Origin: Cinnamomum chago
Lineage: Eukaryota > Streptophyta > Magnoliopsida > Laurales > Lauraceae
Direction: 5' to 3'
Assembly: GCA_038049695.1 (NCBI GenBank)
Contig: CP142452.1
Span: forward strand, 73,289,501-73,353,500
DNA: 64,000 nt
Within the stretch, counting starts at the first letter, position 1, and every line of letters begins with the position of its first letter. The translations under genes and the position numbers were made by a program. Positions 52,083 to 63,452 of this stretch are shown piece by piece. The notes under the pieces are model-generated. The model had not been told where the DNA came from, searched no databases, and saw only the letters and a list, made by a program, of their open reading frames with translations.

Positions 52083-52204
52083 GGAGATGCTCCTATGAGG
52101 TATATCTCTCACTTTATATGAGAGATAGGGGTTTGATATGGATGTGAGAGTCCCCACCTTATCTCTCATAGTAAGGTGGGGGATGCTCTCATAGAAGCAT
52201 CTCC
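52083..52204. mobile_element. Palindromic MITE between TA runs
   Basis: GGAGATGCTCCTATGAG at the left pairs with CTCATAGAAGCATCTCC at the right. The centre has inverted TATCTCTCA / TGAGAGATA. Related to 9594-9740. Confidence 0.75.
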
Positions 52205-52223
52205 CATATATATATATATATAT

Positions 52224-52603
52224 GGGGCTAGCTCTCCTAAGCTCAAGCTTAGGATAAGGAAAGCTCAAGTGTGTGGTGGGGCCCACTTGGGGACCCTCAT
52301 GGGGATGGGGATGGGGGAATTTCAATGACTCCTTGGGATCCTCCTCCCTGCAAAAAATTAGCCCCAACCATGATTTCTATCATCTCCATATTGACCCAAA
52401 AGTTTAATGGTCAATAGTCCATTCAAATCGACATATAGTCAATCCAACGGTCCAATAAATTCGGATCTAATCGAAAGTTGGTGGACATATGCAATTTAGG
52501 GGGGTCATGTGTTTTGTCCATTTGGATGGACCAAAGGTGAGCTCCACAAGCATGAGCTTACGAAATTTTATCATAAGCTTGAGCTTAGGAGAGCCTTGCT
52601 CTC
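52224..52603. mobile_element. MITE with CTCCTAAGCTCAAGCTTAGG ends, copy 2 (inverted)
   Basis: Reverse orientation of the copy at 46894-47268: GTCAATCCAACGGTCCAATA and ATTTGGATGGACCAAAGGTG are its reverse-complement blocks. TA runs lie on both sides. Confidence 0.8.
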
Positions 52604-52604
52604 T

Positions 52605-52665
<61 letters not shown>
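52604..52665. repeat. (TA)n(GA)n compound microsatellite
   Basis: TA run 52608-52640 continuing into an AG run to 52666. Confidence 0.9.
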
Positions 52666-52667
<2 letters not shown>

Positions 52668-52670
52668 TGA

Positions 52671-52795
52671 GATCCCACAGGCTGCAGCCTATGTTATCAC
52701 AGGCTGCAGCCTGTGTCACACGTGTGGGCGAGGGCCCTGGGCCCTCGCACGTGTGCGTGCAGCCTGTGATAACACAGGCTGCAGCCTGTGTGATC
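52671..52795. repeat. GC-rich palindrome (foldback element)
   Basis: GATCCCACAGGCTGCAGCCT on the left pairs with AGGCTGCAGCCTGTGTGATC on the right. TTATCACAGGCTGCA pairs with TGCAGCCTGTGATAA. The centre is GGGCGAGGGCCCTGGGCCCT. About 60-bp arms with few mismatches, set between microsatellites. Confidence 0.88.
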
Positions 52796-52805
52796 CCCCC
52801 CCCCC

Positions 52806-52848
<43 letters not shown>

Positions 52849-53966
52849 CATCCACCACTCACTGCTGTGAGTATATTGCTATTGCATTTTTTTATGAATA
52901 AACTATCTTTCTTTGAGCATTTATATATGTCATTTATTGCCCCTTACTTTCTAATTTTACTTTCCTTTTTTTTTTCTTTGCAAGAATAATTTGCAAGTAT
53001 ATGTTTGATTTTGCACCATTATGTGAAGTTCTCGTTTTATATTTCATTTCCTATAACATGTTTCTAAACTGCTCGCCAGATAATTGTGCTCTCATTTGCT
53101 GCTCCTGGCATAAGAGGGTCGGATGAATTGCAATGGGTGGATATTCATTTTCATTGATTAACATTAAGCTAAATTAAGAGACTCCAAACTTATGTGGGAA
53201 TTTGGCCAATTGTTTGGGTGTTTATATTGCTATTGATGGTGCTTGTGTACCACACACAAACACGATGAAACTTTTTTTTTTTTTTTTTCTGGTGAAAGAA
53301 GGTATTTATTTGTTCTTTGTTGATATGGATTAGCACAATGTAATTTTTTATTGATACTTTGATGCTACTTATATCATATGTAAATGGGTTTAGTCCATTT
53401 CAATCCAAACACCATTGAAATCATGAAGCCTTAATCTTTAAATATTAAAGTGAACAACTAAATAAGTATAAATTACAATTTGTAATGCCACTTCTACACT
53501 TTTTAATGGAAAAAGAATATGAAGATTTTATATATTGATGGGATATAATTCATCGTGTGGGGTCAACCTAATCTCATATTCAAAATCTATTTTCTACTTA
53601 GTCCGAGCTTAATTATTTTCAAATGCAAATTTAATTTTATTTGAATCAATTAACTCAAATTGAAATGAGTTGACAATTCTTTTTATTTTCTTAATTTTCT
53701 CAAGCATGGTTTTTATTCAAATTCAAACTTTTTTTTTTCAAAATCACATTATACAAACTAAATTTTGTCAAATTATTGGACATTGCTCTGAATTTCTTAA
53801 GCTCATTTATTTATAGTAATGAACAGTTAAAGCTAACATATGTATACTGTTGAAAACTACTGGCTACAGAGCAGATGGTTCTGTAAAACAGAATGTAAAT
53901 GGAACAAAAGTACCCGATTGAAGAAGGCTGCAACTGTGACTTGTAGGCGGAAAAGAAGAGCGTAGA
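52796..53966. other. Intergenic, AT-rich
   Basis: TA run 52809-52844, T runs at 53274-53290 and 53729-53737. No gene. Confidence 0.5.
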
Positions 53967-54290
53967 TCAGCAACAGCAGAAGATCTGTGACCGAGGCACG
54001 TCTGATGACGCTCTCTTTAGGACGAGTTCCGCCCCCTGGATCCTATTACCAGTTGCGAAGGTTCTCAGCAGAACCGCCCCCAGGATACAACGGCCTTCTT
54101 GTTCAGGCTCTGGTCGCAACGCAGGCCCGAAAAACGCAGACTCCCTTTTCTTAATGCTCAGAGGGTAAAACAGAAGAAAAGAAAAAAGCAGAGGAAGAGG
54201 AAGAGAGAATTTTTTCTGTATATGCAAAAAGCGCAGATGGCTTAGTTTTATACTATGAACAGTAGTCCGTTGGGCCATTAAACCTCATCG
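53967..54290 (-). repeat. GC-rich unidentified stretch, possibly an LTR leader fragment
   Basis: A 103-codon minus-strand frame (54278-53967) starts MAQRTTVHSIKLSHLRFL. GC content is well above the neighbours. No domain is recognised, and it has no exon-like borders. Fragments such as ATCCTATTACCAGTTGCGAA look like a retroelement LTR or leader. Origin unresolved. Confidence 0.3.
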
Positions 54291-55009
54291 TTTAATAACA
54301 TTAAATCAGTGTTAAATTCACAACGGATAGAAGCCATTTGCAGATAGAAGAAACCACGTTTAAAACCACGTTTAATAAAAAGATAATCAATTAACTTAGG
54401 AAGCCATTTGCAGATAGAAGAATAACATTCATTGATTATAAATAAGAAGGATAAGAGAATTTAAAAAAAAAGTTATATATGTATAATATTTTGACCCATT
54501 TCAATTTTAGTTATGTTATTTAAACAAAAAAAATCATAACTCTTTTTAAAAACCAATTGTTTGAGTATAAGGTTGGGTTCACATCCATTGTATTAATCTA
54601 AATAGAAAAAAAAGGAAAAAAAAAGGTCTTAATTAGTAGAGATGAACTATAGTCAATTTAAACAGAGAAGAAGAAATTTACGTCCAATATTCAAATCTAT
54701 TTTAATTTAAGTTGCATGATATCAATAAAAACCAAGTCTGCATTTGAATATAGATAGGCTTCCATCCAAGTTAAAAATCGGGTTTGAAAATTATGCTTGG
54801 TTGACCTCTTGAATCACATTTCATTGCGAGTGATTTTCATTATTTTAATTGGAACAAGTAAAATTAACTTTAAAAAAAAATATATTTGGTATTGCCTTTC
54901 AATCTTTAAAAACTTGGGCTCCATGATCTCAATTCCTTGAATTGAAATGGAGTATAGACTCTAGTCTATTTACATGTCTGAGAAAGTAAAAGTAAAGTAA
55001 AAGTAACCC
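54291..55009. other. Upstream region of RRP43
   Basis: AT-rich intergenic DNA with a direct repeat (AAGCCATTTGCAGATAGAAG at 54331 and 54401, plus AAACCACGTTTAA repeats). No gene. Confidence 0.5.
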
Positions 55010-55154
55010 TTTTATTTATTTTCCTTCCCTCATATTGACGTTTGGTTTGAGCATTCTTTGCCAAGCTCATTTGAAACCCTGTGGAGAAGTAGTGAAAAGA
55101 AGAGAGAGAGAGACTGAGATAGATAGAGAGAGAGAGAGAGAGTTTTTGCAGAGA
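55010..55154 (+). promoter_or_regulatory. RRP43 proximal promoter and GA-rich 5' leader
   Basis: An AT-rich TTTATTTATTTT near 55010-55021 is a possible but weak TATA-like site, followed by TTGACGT at about 55036. The stretch 55100-55141 is GAGA-rich (two AG runs), a common leader or BPC-factor type element in plant genes. The transcription start cannot be placed from sequence alone. Confidence 0.35.
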
Positions 55155-58100
55155 ATGGAGTCAGGCAATGGAGGAGGAGGAGGAGGAGGAGGAGGAGGAG
55201 GCAAAGAAGGAGATTTGTCAGGTGAGATGGAGGTGGATGCATACAGGCGTCTCTTCCCTCTCCGCTTCTACGAGCGCCATCTCCTCGAATCCGTACGCCC
55301 CGATGCACGCCCCCTCGCACATGCTAGAGAAACCTCCCTTTCTCTTGGTCCTTCTCTTTCTCAGCTCCATCTCCACCCATCTGCAATACTATTTTTTTTA
55401 TTGGCCTTTGCCAATCGCAATCTAATCTCCTTCACCTTCTTCTTCTTCGTTTTCTCTTAGCAGGAGCTGTTGCATCCGCGGATGGGTCGGCATTGGCCAA
55501 GATCGGTTGCACTGTAAGTGTTCTTTCTGCAATCAATCGCACCCCAGTCTTTTATGAATAAGAACCAAAATCAATAGTTACAAAAAAGATCCCATCTTTA
55601 TATCCTGTAAAAACTGAAACCCCATCTGACCCAATTCCACATTAGCCCCAATAACATGCACTACTCAAGAGCCAGCACAGCAATGGTTAGAGGAAAATTT
55701 ATGTAACTATCACGCAAAAACGAAAACCCCATCAGATCAAATTGCACACTGACCCCATTAACATGCATTTTTACAAGTGGGGAAGACTGCAGTGAACTCC
55801 CTCCTCAATTTGGGGCAATAAAAATGTGCCTTCCAGATTTAAGTTTGGAAAATGGGTAGCCACAAATGTGCAGGCAGAATTGGCGCCTTTGAGAAAGTTC
55901 TATTTTTATATCCCACTAAAAGTTAAGAGCCCATTAGACCGGATTCGGCAATTACCTTGATAACATGCATTACTACTAGTTACGAAGACTGCAATGAACT
56001 GCTCAAATTGGTGGGTTGGGTTTTGTTAGGGGGTGCAAGTTTGGGAAATAGGTAATGGAACTGTGCTTTATTTGAGCTCAATTGCCCTTATTTGAATGGG
56101 AAAGAAAGTGATGTTGCAGTTCTCTGGAATTTTGTTTGTTATCTGCATGATTTTTTTCTCTGTTTTTTTTCCTAGAGAAACTCTTTGGAGTAGTTCTGCC
56201 GATTCTAATGACTTATATTCTGGGTGCTTGATTTTTGATGTATGGTTTGGTGAAGGGATGATGTTTTGGGTATTATGCAATTTTTTTTTTGTTTTTTTTT
56301 GTTTTGTGTGATGATCAAGTTCTGCGTGCAGACCATGCTGGCTGGTATTAAACTGGAAGTGATGACTCCATCCACAGAATCTCCAGATGAAGGCTGCATA
56401 GGTTGATTTTTTATATATTGCATTTTCCCCTTTGTTTTGTTATTTTCTTTTTCTTGAAGGTTGTTAGTTTGTGATCTGCTGTGGGTTTGTTTTCCTTTTT
56501 TCAGCAATTGAATTCTACATGCCTCCTATATGTTCTCCAATTGTTAGGCCCGGTAGGCCTGCCGAAGTGGCGCCCGTGATTGCTAAACAGTTGTCTGATG
56601 TTATTTTGAGGTATGTGGATGCTAAGTTAAATCTTTCTTTGCCAACTGAATGTGAAGACTTGTCATGGTACTTCTTTTTTTCTCTAGACATGCATTTCTC
56701 AAGTAATGATTCCAATAGTGAAATTTTATTTATTTACTGAATGGACAACAGTGAACTACATGATTTGTATATGAACAACAGTTTCTTAAGTCTTCTTCAT
56801 GTTTTAACAAAATTCAGGCATTTCTCAAGCTTCAATCTCTATATGGGAAAGGATTCTGTTCTTATGCTAAACGATGTGATTCTCTTTATCCTCAGTATTT
56901 CATGGTGCTAGAGAAATGATTTTTTTATCTTTGGGACATATCTTCTTATTTCAGGTGGTACAACAATCTCTAAAATAGGTCTGTGGATGAAGATGAGAGG
57001 AAGTTGCCTTAAATAATAATGGAAAATGATAACAAGGAGAGAAAGGGACTAGGGTGATGATAATGATTTCTTGTGATGGGTTAAAGAGAAACTAGTGAGA
57101 CTAGGGACTATATGCATATAAAAATTAGGTACTCTAAATCAAGGGATATTAAAATGGAATTAAAAGAAGAATTGCTATTTAAACATGTGGATTATAATGG
57201 TGTAGAGGGCCGTCTAGGGATGAGTATAGTACAGTTGGTGCTTTTGTTTTTGTGCTTGTGTACTGTGGGTGGCTGTGGTTATGTGACGATGGGGGATTCT
57301 CTTCATGGTGTTTGATTGAAGACTGCAGCTGCAGTGGCTATGTTGCGACTGGGCCTCTTTGGGCTGAGGGTAAATCTTGTAGGAACATGTGTTTGCAAGA
57401 CGATTTTTCCTGAACTCTATGGCTGTTGTGCCAAAATAATTTGAAACTGATGTTGAAACTTTTCTGAGAGTTTTGATGCTTTAAGTTGTAGGTGTGGTGG
57501 TTGGAAAGGTAGTTCCAATGTTGGTACCTTAAAAAAAAAAAGTTGTGTGGAAAGTGTGAATGTTAGTTAAGATAATGTTGAGATATGAATGAGTTGGATT
57601 TTGTGCCATGTCTTGGTGTGTGTATAACTGTATGTACGTATAGATAGATAGAGTGGTGATCACCTGAATGAGTCGTGCATGGAGTTTGCCTGTGCACTTC
57701 AGTTGCAACCGTTGGATCTCAAACTAGATCCAATGGCTGACACATAGGTGCAGACAAAAACAGTTTTTTTTTTTTTTTGCTGGATTTCAGGCACGTTTTC
57801 TGAGTGAGAGAGAGGAGAGAGGGGGAAAAAGAAAAGGATCTGAGATTAGGTATTCCATCTTCTTCACCTTCTCATCTCTCTATCTCACTCGACATGGAGA
57901 CTTGCAGGCTCAACAGTCCTCTCTCCTTGCTCTCTCTAGTCTCTAGTAACAAGCAAAACTCCCTGCCACTGATTCTAGTTCTTTCCCTCCCCTCACAGTC
58001 TCACCCTTTCTCTGTATCATGAAATTGCATGTTCAGTTCTTGAATCTTCATGTGTTTTTTTGTTTAATTCCTTTTGGTTCTTTTGGAGGTGTTGGGAAGA

Positions 58101-61100
58101 TTTTAATTGAGGATCTTGAGGTTTTGACTCTTTTAGGAAGATTTGTAAGGGTTTTGTTGAAGAAGATTGTCACCCCTTGAGGGCTTGGCAATGCATTCAA
58201 ATAAAACACAAAAAAACAATCAACATTTAAAAAAATGATGGAAGAAAACAGAAAAAAAAAAACCATCTACATTAAAAAAAAAGAACATTTACATCAAGTA
58301 CTTGAAGGAGTGTGGATTCCATGGTTTGGGGCTGGAACTGCAGATCACCTTCTTGTATTCCATGTTTTAAATGCTAAGTTAGAATTTAGAAAATGATGAA
58401 ATGCATAAACAAATATCTTTTAGGTGGTGCTGTCAGTATTTTTCTTGTGGCTGTCTCTGGTTGAAGACAGGTTTGTTGGAGGTGTCTCCTTCTTCGACCA
58501 TTGGCATTTGGACCCACGGTCCTGTGAGGACAAAGGAAAAACCCTCCCTTGCCATGCTGAGAAGGACCTTCTAAAAACAATACACTTTTCATTCATCCAA
58601 AACAAGCAGGGCCAGGTGGTTTTGATTATGTTTCATTTCTTTTCTGTGATAATTGAATTTTACAATGCCATCACTTGTCCATTCAAGTGTCCAGAGTTTA
58701 ACGTTAATTCTCATTGTCAAGACCTTCAATCTATCCTGGGGTATTGCTTTTGGATGGTGATCCAGTGATCAATTTCATACCTTATATATATGTATATAAT
58801 TTTTATGTCAAAGAAGCAATGAATATGCATGAAATCAAAGTAAGATCTCTGAAAGGATCAATTTTGGGTTGTGACTAATCATATAGACTTATACACAAAT
58901 AATGTTAATTTGGTGAAGTAAGCTTGTAAAAGCATCTAGGATTTTTGTTTAAAGCATCAAATCCAGGCAAAATTCACCAGAATTTGCACACAACAACTGG
59001 GACACTGCCCAGTAAATTGTTAATCTTCACATTAGATCCAAGAACATAATCTTAAACTCAAAAGTCTCAAACACAAAATTCCAAAATTAAAGTCACAAAT
59101 ATCCTGCAAAGTGCAAACTAATATTTTTAATTCATCTAACCTTTGTACTTATACAGGATCCATCACTATACAATAACCATGGCCAAATGAATTCTGGAAA
59201 AGCCAGTTTACATGACAGCTTAAATTCACAGAGCTGCGGTGTCCAACCATGACAACTTTATGCAACTCATACAAAAGAAGAAACCATACCAGCTCATTTT
59301 TTTTTTTTTTTTATATCAGTAAACAGTTCAATTCATTTCAGGTAATAGAACAGTAAAGGATCAGATGGCTGCAGGATATGATTTGTTCCAATGTCTGTCA
59401 TGAGCAAAATGCTGTCGACTCGATATTGATGTTAGTCCTGGAAAGTAGCAAATGTTATGGTCTGCCTAGCTCGGTTCCTGAAAGTGGCCTTTTCCCTGGA
59501 AGACACACAATGACATTACTTATAAATACAAATTTCAAAACTCAGTGAAAATAGACTGTAGATATTTAAATTCAATTTTAGCCACTTCGATAGGAATGTA
59601 GGCACACAATTCAATGCAAACAAATGGGCTCTAAAAAGGGTAAAAGACAGTAGTCTTACAACCAGTGAGCAGCTTGCTCCTCATTAAAAATAGGATAAAT
59701 AAAAATAAAAATAATTCACAGTGGCCACTAAGGGTAGCATTGAGTATGGGTCAAGAAGAGCAATATAAAATTTCAATGTTCGTATCTAAAAGTTCATTAG
59801 ATTGATTTCAATATAAGAAAATAGAACTATACCAAATAAAAAAAAATTACCAACAAAAAAGAAGAAGAGAAAAGCAGAAAATTGTAACGTGTTAATAGGT
59901 AGCAAACAGTTAATTTTTTTTCAAATGTAGATGGTTTCTCTTTCCTTTTTTTTTTTTTTTTTTGGTTTGAATACATTGCCAAGCCCTCAAAAGGGTCACA
60001 ATGTTCTTGTAAACCCTTAAAAATCTTCCTAAAAGGGCCAAAACCTAAAGACCGTCAATCCAAATCTTCCCCACAACTGAAACCATGTCATCATCAACAA
60101 AAAGCCCATTTCCTTTCCTCTTCCCACAAACCCATCCTCATGATTTCCAAACCATAAAAAAGAACAAAAAAGAAAAAAGAAAAAAACCCACATGAAGATT
60201 CAAGTAATAGAAATTAAATTTAATGAAAATAGAGGGGGAAATGGAGGGGGGGGTGCGACTGTGAGGGGAGGGAAAGAACTAAAATCAATGGGCAGGGTTT
60301 TTGCTCGTTACTAGAGAGTGAGAGAAAGGAGAGAGAAGAGGATTGTTTGGTCTGCAGGTCTCCATGTCAAGGGAGATAGAGAGATGAGAAGGTGAGGAAG
60401 ATGGAATACCTAATCTCAACTCCTTTTATTTCTCCCTCTTTCTCCTCTCTCACACTAGGAAAATGGGCCTGAAATCCTGCAAAAAGCTATATTTGTGTGC
60501 ACCCATGTCTCAGCCATTGGATTTATTTTGAGATCCAATACATGCAACTAGGGTGTGTAGGCATACTCCACGCATAACCGTGCAGGTGCTCACCACTCTC
60601 TCTCTCTCTCTCTCATCCATCAAATTAGATCACACATGTAGGACCTCCCGGAATTACACTGGTCACTTTCTTTACACCCATCTAAATGGATTGGACCGTT
60701 GGATCAACCGGACAATAAAACTTATAGGCCGTTGATTAGGCGGTTAGGGTGATGATCCATGCCTCTGCCACCATAAACAAGAAGGGGGGATGGAGATCTT
60801 TCAAAACCCCTGTCCCATCCCTAGGTGGGCCCCACAAGAAAGTGAGCGCATAGTAAGGTGCACTCATGAGCGCAGCAGAGGGGGGCCCTTAATATATTCA
60901 AATTTTTCTTTGCATTTTCTTTTTGAGAGATGGGGAGGGATTTTTTTAGTGAGAAAAGAAGAGGTTGCTTTGCTTCCAGTATGAGCAGTTTAAGGTATTC
61001 CAATGTTTGTTTAATGAGAAGAGGCGCTTAAACGGTTTGCTGAGATCGTAAGGTTTACTTGGTCTAGTATGAAAGCGAAATTGATGCAGGACAATGTGAA

Positions 61101-63452
61101 ACCTAACCTATTATGGAATTATTAGATCCTTTGAGAATTAATAATCCAATTTAAATTATAAATCACACAATTCACGCGCAATTTTGATGTTGAAAGTTAA
61201 AAAGGAAATATGTGACGGTCCAAGGTGTCGTTACAAGTCCCGCTCCCTCAAGTAAGAAGAGGGAGGGACCTTAATGGAAGATAGAACTTCCACTTGCTTA
61301 GGGGATAGTTAGTTGATTCTAATAGATTCTTCATTCCCTTAATGAGGATTTGAAACAATGTCCTTGATCGAAGGGGTTGCAAGTGTTCAATGTATAATTT
61401 GGGAATTTAAAACAATATTAAATCAAGAAAATACTTTCCCACAACAATAATAAGGCTCAAGTAATAAATCATATTTAAGAAATTTAATTAATCTGAAATT
61501 TGTGAAGTGGAAACTTTGGAAATCACTAAATTAGGTTGGGGATCAGGTTCGGCCAATGGTTTGGGGGGGTGGATTGGATTTGATTATGGCTAGAGGAGGG
61601 TTTGGCTGGGTCAAGTGGGGCCCACTATTGGCTCGGCCAGGTTGGGTTATGATCCAAAGTGGTTCGGATGATTATTTTGGATTGTTTATGGCTGTCGGCA
61701 AGTGAGGATTGGGAGATGAGAGGGTTGGCTATGGCTGGTTTGGTTTTGGGATCGTTTGGGTTTGGGTTTTGGGAAAGTGGAGTTGGTGGTAGTAATGGGT
61801 ATTTTGGTTGGTTGAAGGGGAAGATGATGTGGACCTGGGGTTTTGAAAGGAAAGAAAAATAGAAGAAGATAATTAGGATTACCTGTAATTGGCCTCGCAC
61901 CAAACTCCAATCCAGGAGGCAAAAGAGAAGATCTCTCACAACTAGATTTAGAAGTAGAACTAGAAGTTGAAGAACTCAAGAACTCTGAAATTTCTCATTG
62001 ATTGTCATTGTAGAACATTATTACAAGTCTCTCCGATATAAATAATCCAAGCTAAGACAAGCTTTCTAGAAAGAAAATAACAAGGGAAAAGAAAATAGAA
62101 AGCAAGAAATAAAAAGAAAAGAAAATAGTAGCCGTGCACTTGGGTTTTCATGCGCGAGGGACTTGCGCACGAATCCCAAGGCACCCTTTTGCCTCATTTA
62201 TTTAAGTTGTGGGTCCCCCTTTTGGACCCCCTCTTCATATATCTCATTTAATTCCTCTGGGCCCGTCTGAAGCTCTTTAAATCTTGGAATTCTTCCTGCG
62301 TGGCACTTTCCATTTTCCAATGTGGGGCCTTCAATATGATTGCACACATGGGGCCTTCAGTCCATCATATGCTTGTTCTGAAGAGATCCAACTATTGGAT
62401 GTTGTCAAAATGGCAACCCTATGCTGGATTTTCAATATCTTGGCGATCAAAGTCCGGATAATATGCACACATGGGGCCTTCAGTCCATCATATGCTTGTT
62501 CTGAAGAGATCCAACTATTGGATGTTGTCAAAATGTCAACCCTATGCTGGATTTTCAATATCTTGGCGATCAAAGTCCGGATAATATGCACACATGGGGC
62601 CTTCAGTCCATCATATGCTTGTTCTGAAGAGATCCAACTATTGGATGTTGTCAAAATGGCAACCCTATGCTGGATTTTCAATATCTTGGCGATCAAAGTC
62701 CGGATAATATGCATCATCCAGCCACAAATTAGGTTGATCTTCAACTCTACGCCTCCACCGCTGGTAGACCTCAAAGGGATTGGGGTTGATGCCCCCATCA
62801 CAGACCTTATGAGGACCAAGAGTGGCTGCGTCATCTTCTAGGGGTTATCATTTGTTCTCTCTCTTCAGGTTAAAGTGGTAAGCTTGGAATCAGGCATTAT
62901 CATTTTTTTTAGGTGCATGGTCTTCTTGACAAAAATTGTTGCTTGTCGGATGAGCCTTTTATAAATGGCTTGTCATGTACTTCCATTATAGTTGCATTGA
63001 TGTAGGATTCTTTTGATGGCGTCAATCTTTTCTCCATTTTTGATAGATGCATATGTAACTCGAGACTATTTTTTGTGGAACTGCAGTTCTGGGATGATCA
63101 ATTTAAAGGAGCTGTCCCTAATCAGTGGTAAAGCTGCTTGGATGGCATATCTGGTAACTCTTACTTGGGTTGATGCTTCATGAAAATTCAGTGTACACAG
63201 TGAACACATGATTTTCATATTGAAGTTGCTGTTCTTTGAAATCTACATAACTAATTTTGGTCTCAGTTACTAAATCAATGATTTTCTATTGTATGTTTGT
63301 GTGATTTAACTAATTTTGTAGCAGTTCAATCTCTACAATCCTAGATAATGAAGAAACCATATTCTGTATCTTGCAGGACATATACTGTCTAGATGCAGAT
63401 GGTGCCCTTTTTGATGCTGCATTACTTTCAGCAGTTGCTGCTTTCTCTCATT
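55155..63452 (+). CDS. RRP43: Exosome complex component RRP43 / EXOSC8 (5' part, 6 exons)
   Basis: RRP43 is one of six RNase PH-fold subunits in the exosome core ring, which processes and degrades RNA 3'-5' in nucleus and cytoplasm; in plants and animals this subunit is thought to be structural. Exons: 55155-55347, 55464-55513, 56332-56401, 56505-56610, 63087-63153, 63377-63452, giving 187 in-frame codons. Markers: MEVDAYRRLFPLRFYERHL, ESVRPDARPL, SADGSALAKIGCT, STESPDEGCIAIEFYMPP, CSPIVRPGRPAE, LISGKAAWMAYLDIYCLD, ADGALFDAALLSAVAAFS. The start follows a GA-rich leader and precedes a poly-Gly run of 11 residues from a GGA repeat, which is unusual for the family. The donor of exon 1 (G|GTCCTT) is weak. 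Remaining exons lie beyond 64000. Other PH-fold subunits (RRP42, RRP45) fit the PDEGC and CSPIVRPGRP strings less well. Confidence 0.93.
55458..55463 (+). promoter_or_regulatory. NAGNAG tandem splice acceptor, RRP43 exon 2
   Basis: The intron 1 end reads TTAGCAG|GAG. Using the second AG (55463) gives SLGAVASADG. Using the first (55460) adds one codon, giving SLAGAVASADG. Both keep frame, so one-residue isoforms are possible. Confidence 0.6.
56611..57650 (+). other. RRP43 intron 4, left part
   Basis: Apparently unique intron sequence with a short A-run at 57532-57541. No exon was recognised. Confidence 0.5.
57651..60599. mobile_element. Mutator-like element with long TIRs, ~2.95 kb
   Basis: Left arm 57651 to about 58215 and right arm about 59965-60599 are inverted repeats of roughly 570-630 bases with clear similarity. 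Ends are GAGTGGTGATCACCTG and, reverse-complemented, GAGTGGTGAGCACCTG. Matching blocks include GACATGGAGACTTGCAG / GACATGGAGACCTGCAG, TAGTTCTTTCCCTCCCCTCA and TGAGGGCTTGGCAATG. No transposase is seen. A 9-bp target duplication cannot be read because the edges lie in TAGA and TC repeats. Confidence 0.75.
59432..59495 (-). pseudogene. Captured gene end (candidate last exon) inside the Mutator-like element
   Basis: On the minus strand, TGTGTGTCTTCCAG is a good acceptor. It is followed by an open frame EKATFRNRARQTITFATFQD and TAA. The following minus-strand sequence (59431 to about 59100) looks like 3' UTR. This suggests a transduplicated gene fragment (Pack-MULE). The donor gene is not identified. 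Confidence 0.35.
60600..61879. other. RRP43 intron 4, middle part
   Basis: (CT)n at 60594-60614, then a GGTGGGCCCCACAAG-type patch at 60825-60840 typical of MITEs in this genome. G/T-rich sequence at 61550-61850. No gene. Confidence 0.4.
61880..62835 (-). repeat. LTR-like repeat region with internal tandem array
   Basis: 61897-61921 shares a 24-base string with the LTR-like copy at 30050-30080 (ACCAAACTCCAATCCAGG). A TATAAATAA-like box near 62036 and the following sequence resemble a retroelement leader in minus sense. Limits are uncertain. Confidence 0.4.
62341..62709. repeat. Tandem repeat, 3 x 123 bases
   Basis: Units start TGCACACATGGGGCCTTCAG at 62341, 62464 and 62587 and are almost identical (one G/T difference in unit two). 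Because 123 is a multiple of three and a unit has no stop in one frame on each strand, both strands show long open frames (62284-62841 +, 62834-62331 -). No domain is recognised. Confidence 0.92.
62836..63086 (+). other. RRP43 intron 4 end
   Basis: Leads to acceptor GTGGAACTGCAG at 63086. Confidence 0.5.

Noticed and set aside
58424..58768. 114-codon plus-strand frame in the Mutator-like element
   Set aside because: No recognisable domain or splice context; probably chance, although captured DNA cannot be excluded.
62341..62709. CRISPR-like array
   Set aside because: Directly adjoining 123-base units with no spacers, in a plant genome.
62331..62841. Possible repeat protein (185 and 167 codons)
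   Set aside because: Open on both strands only because of a 123-base tandem repeat; no domain, no splice or start context. Reported as a repeat.
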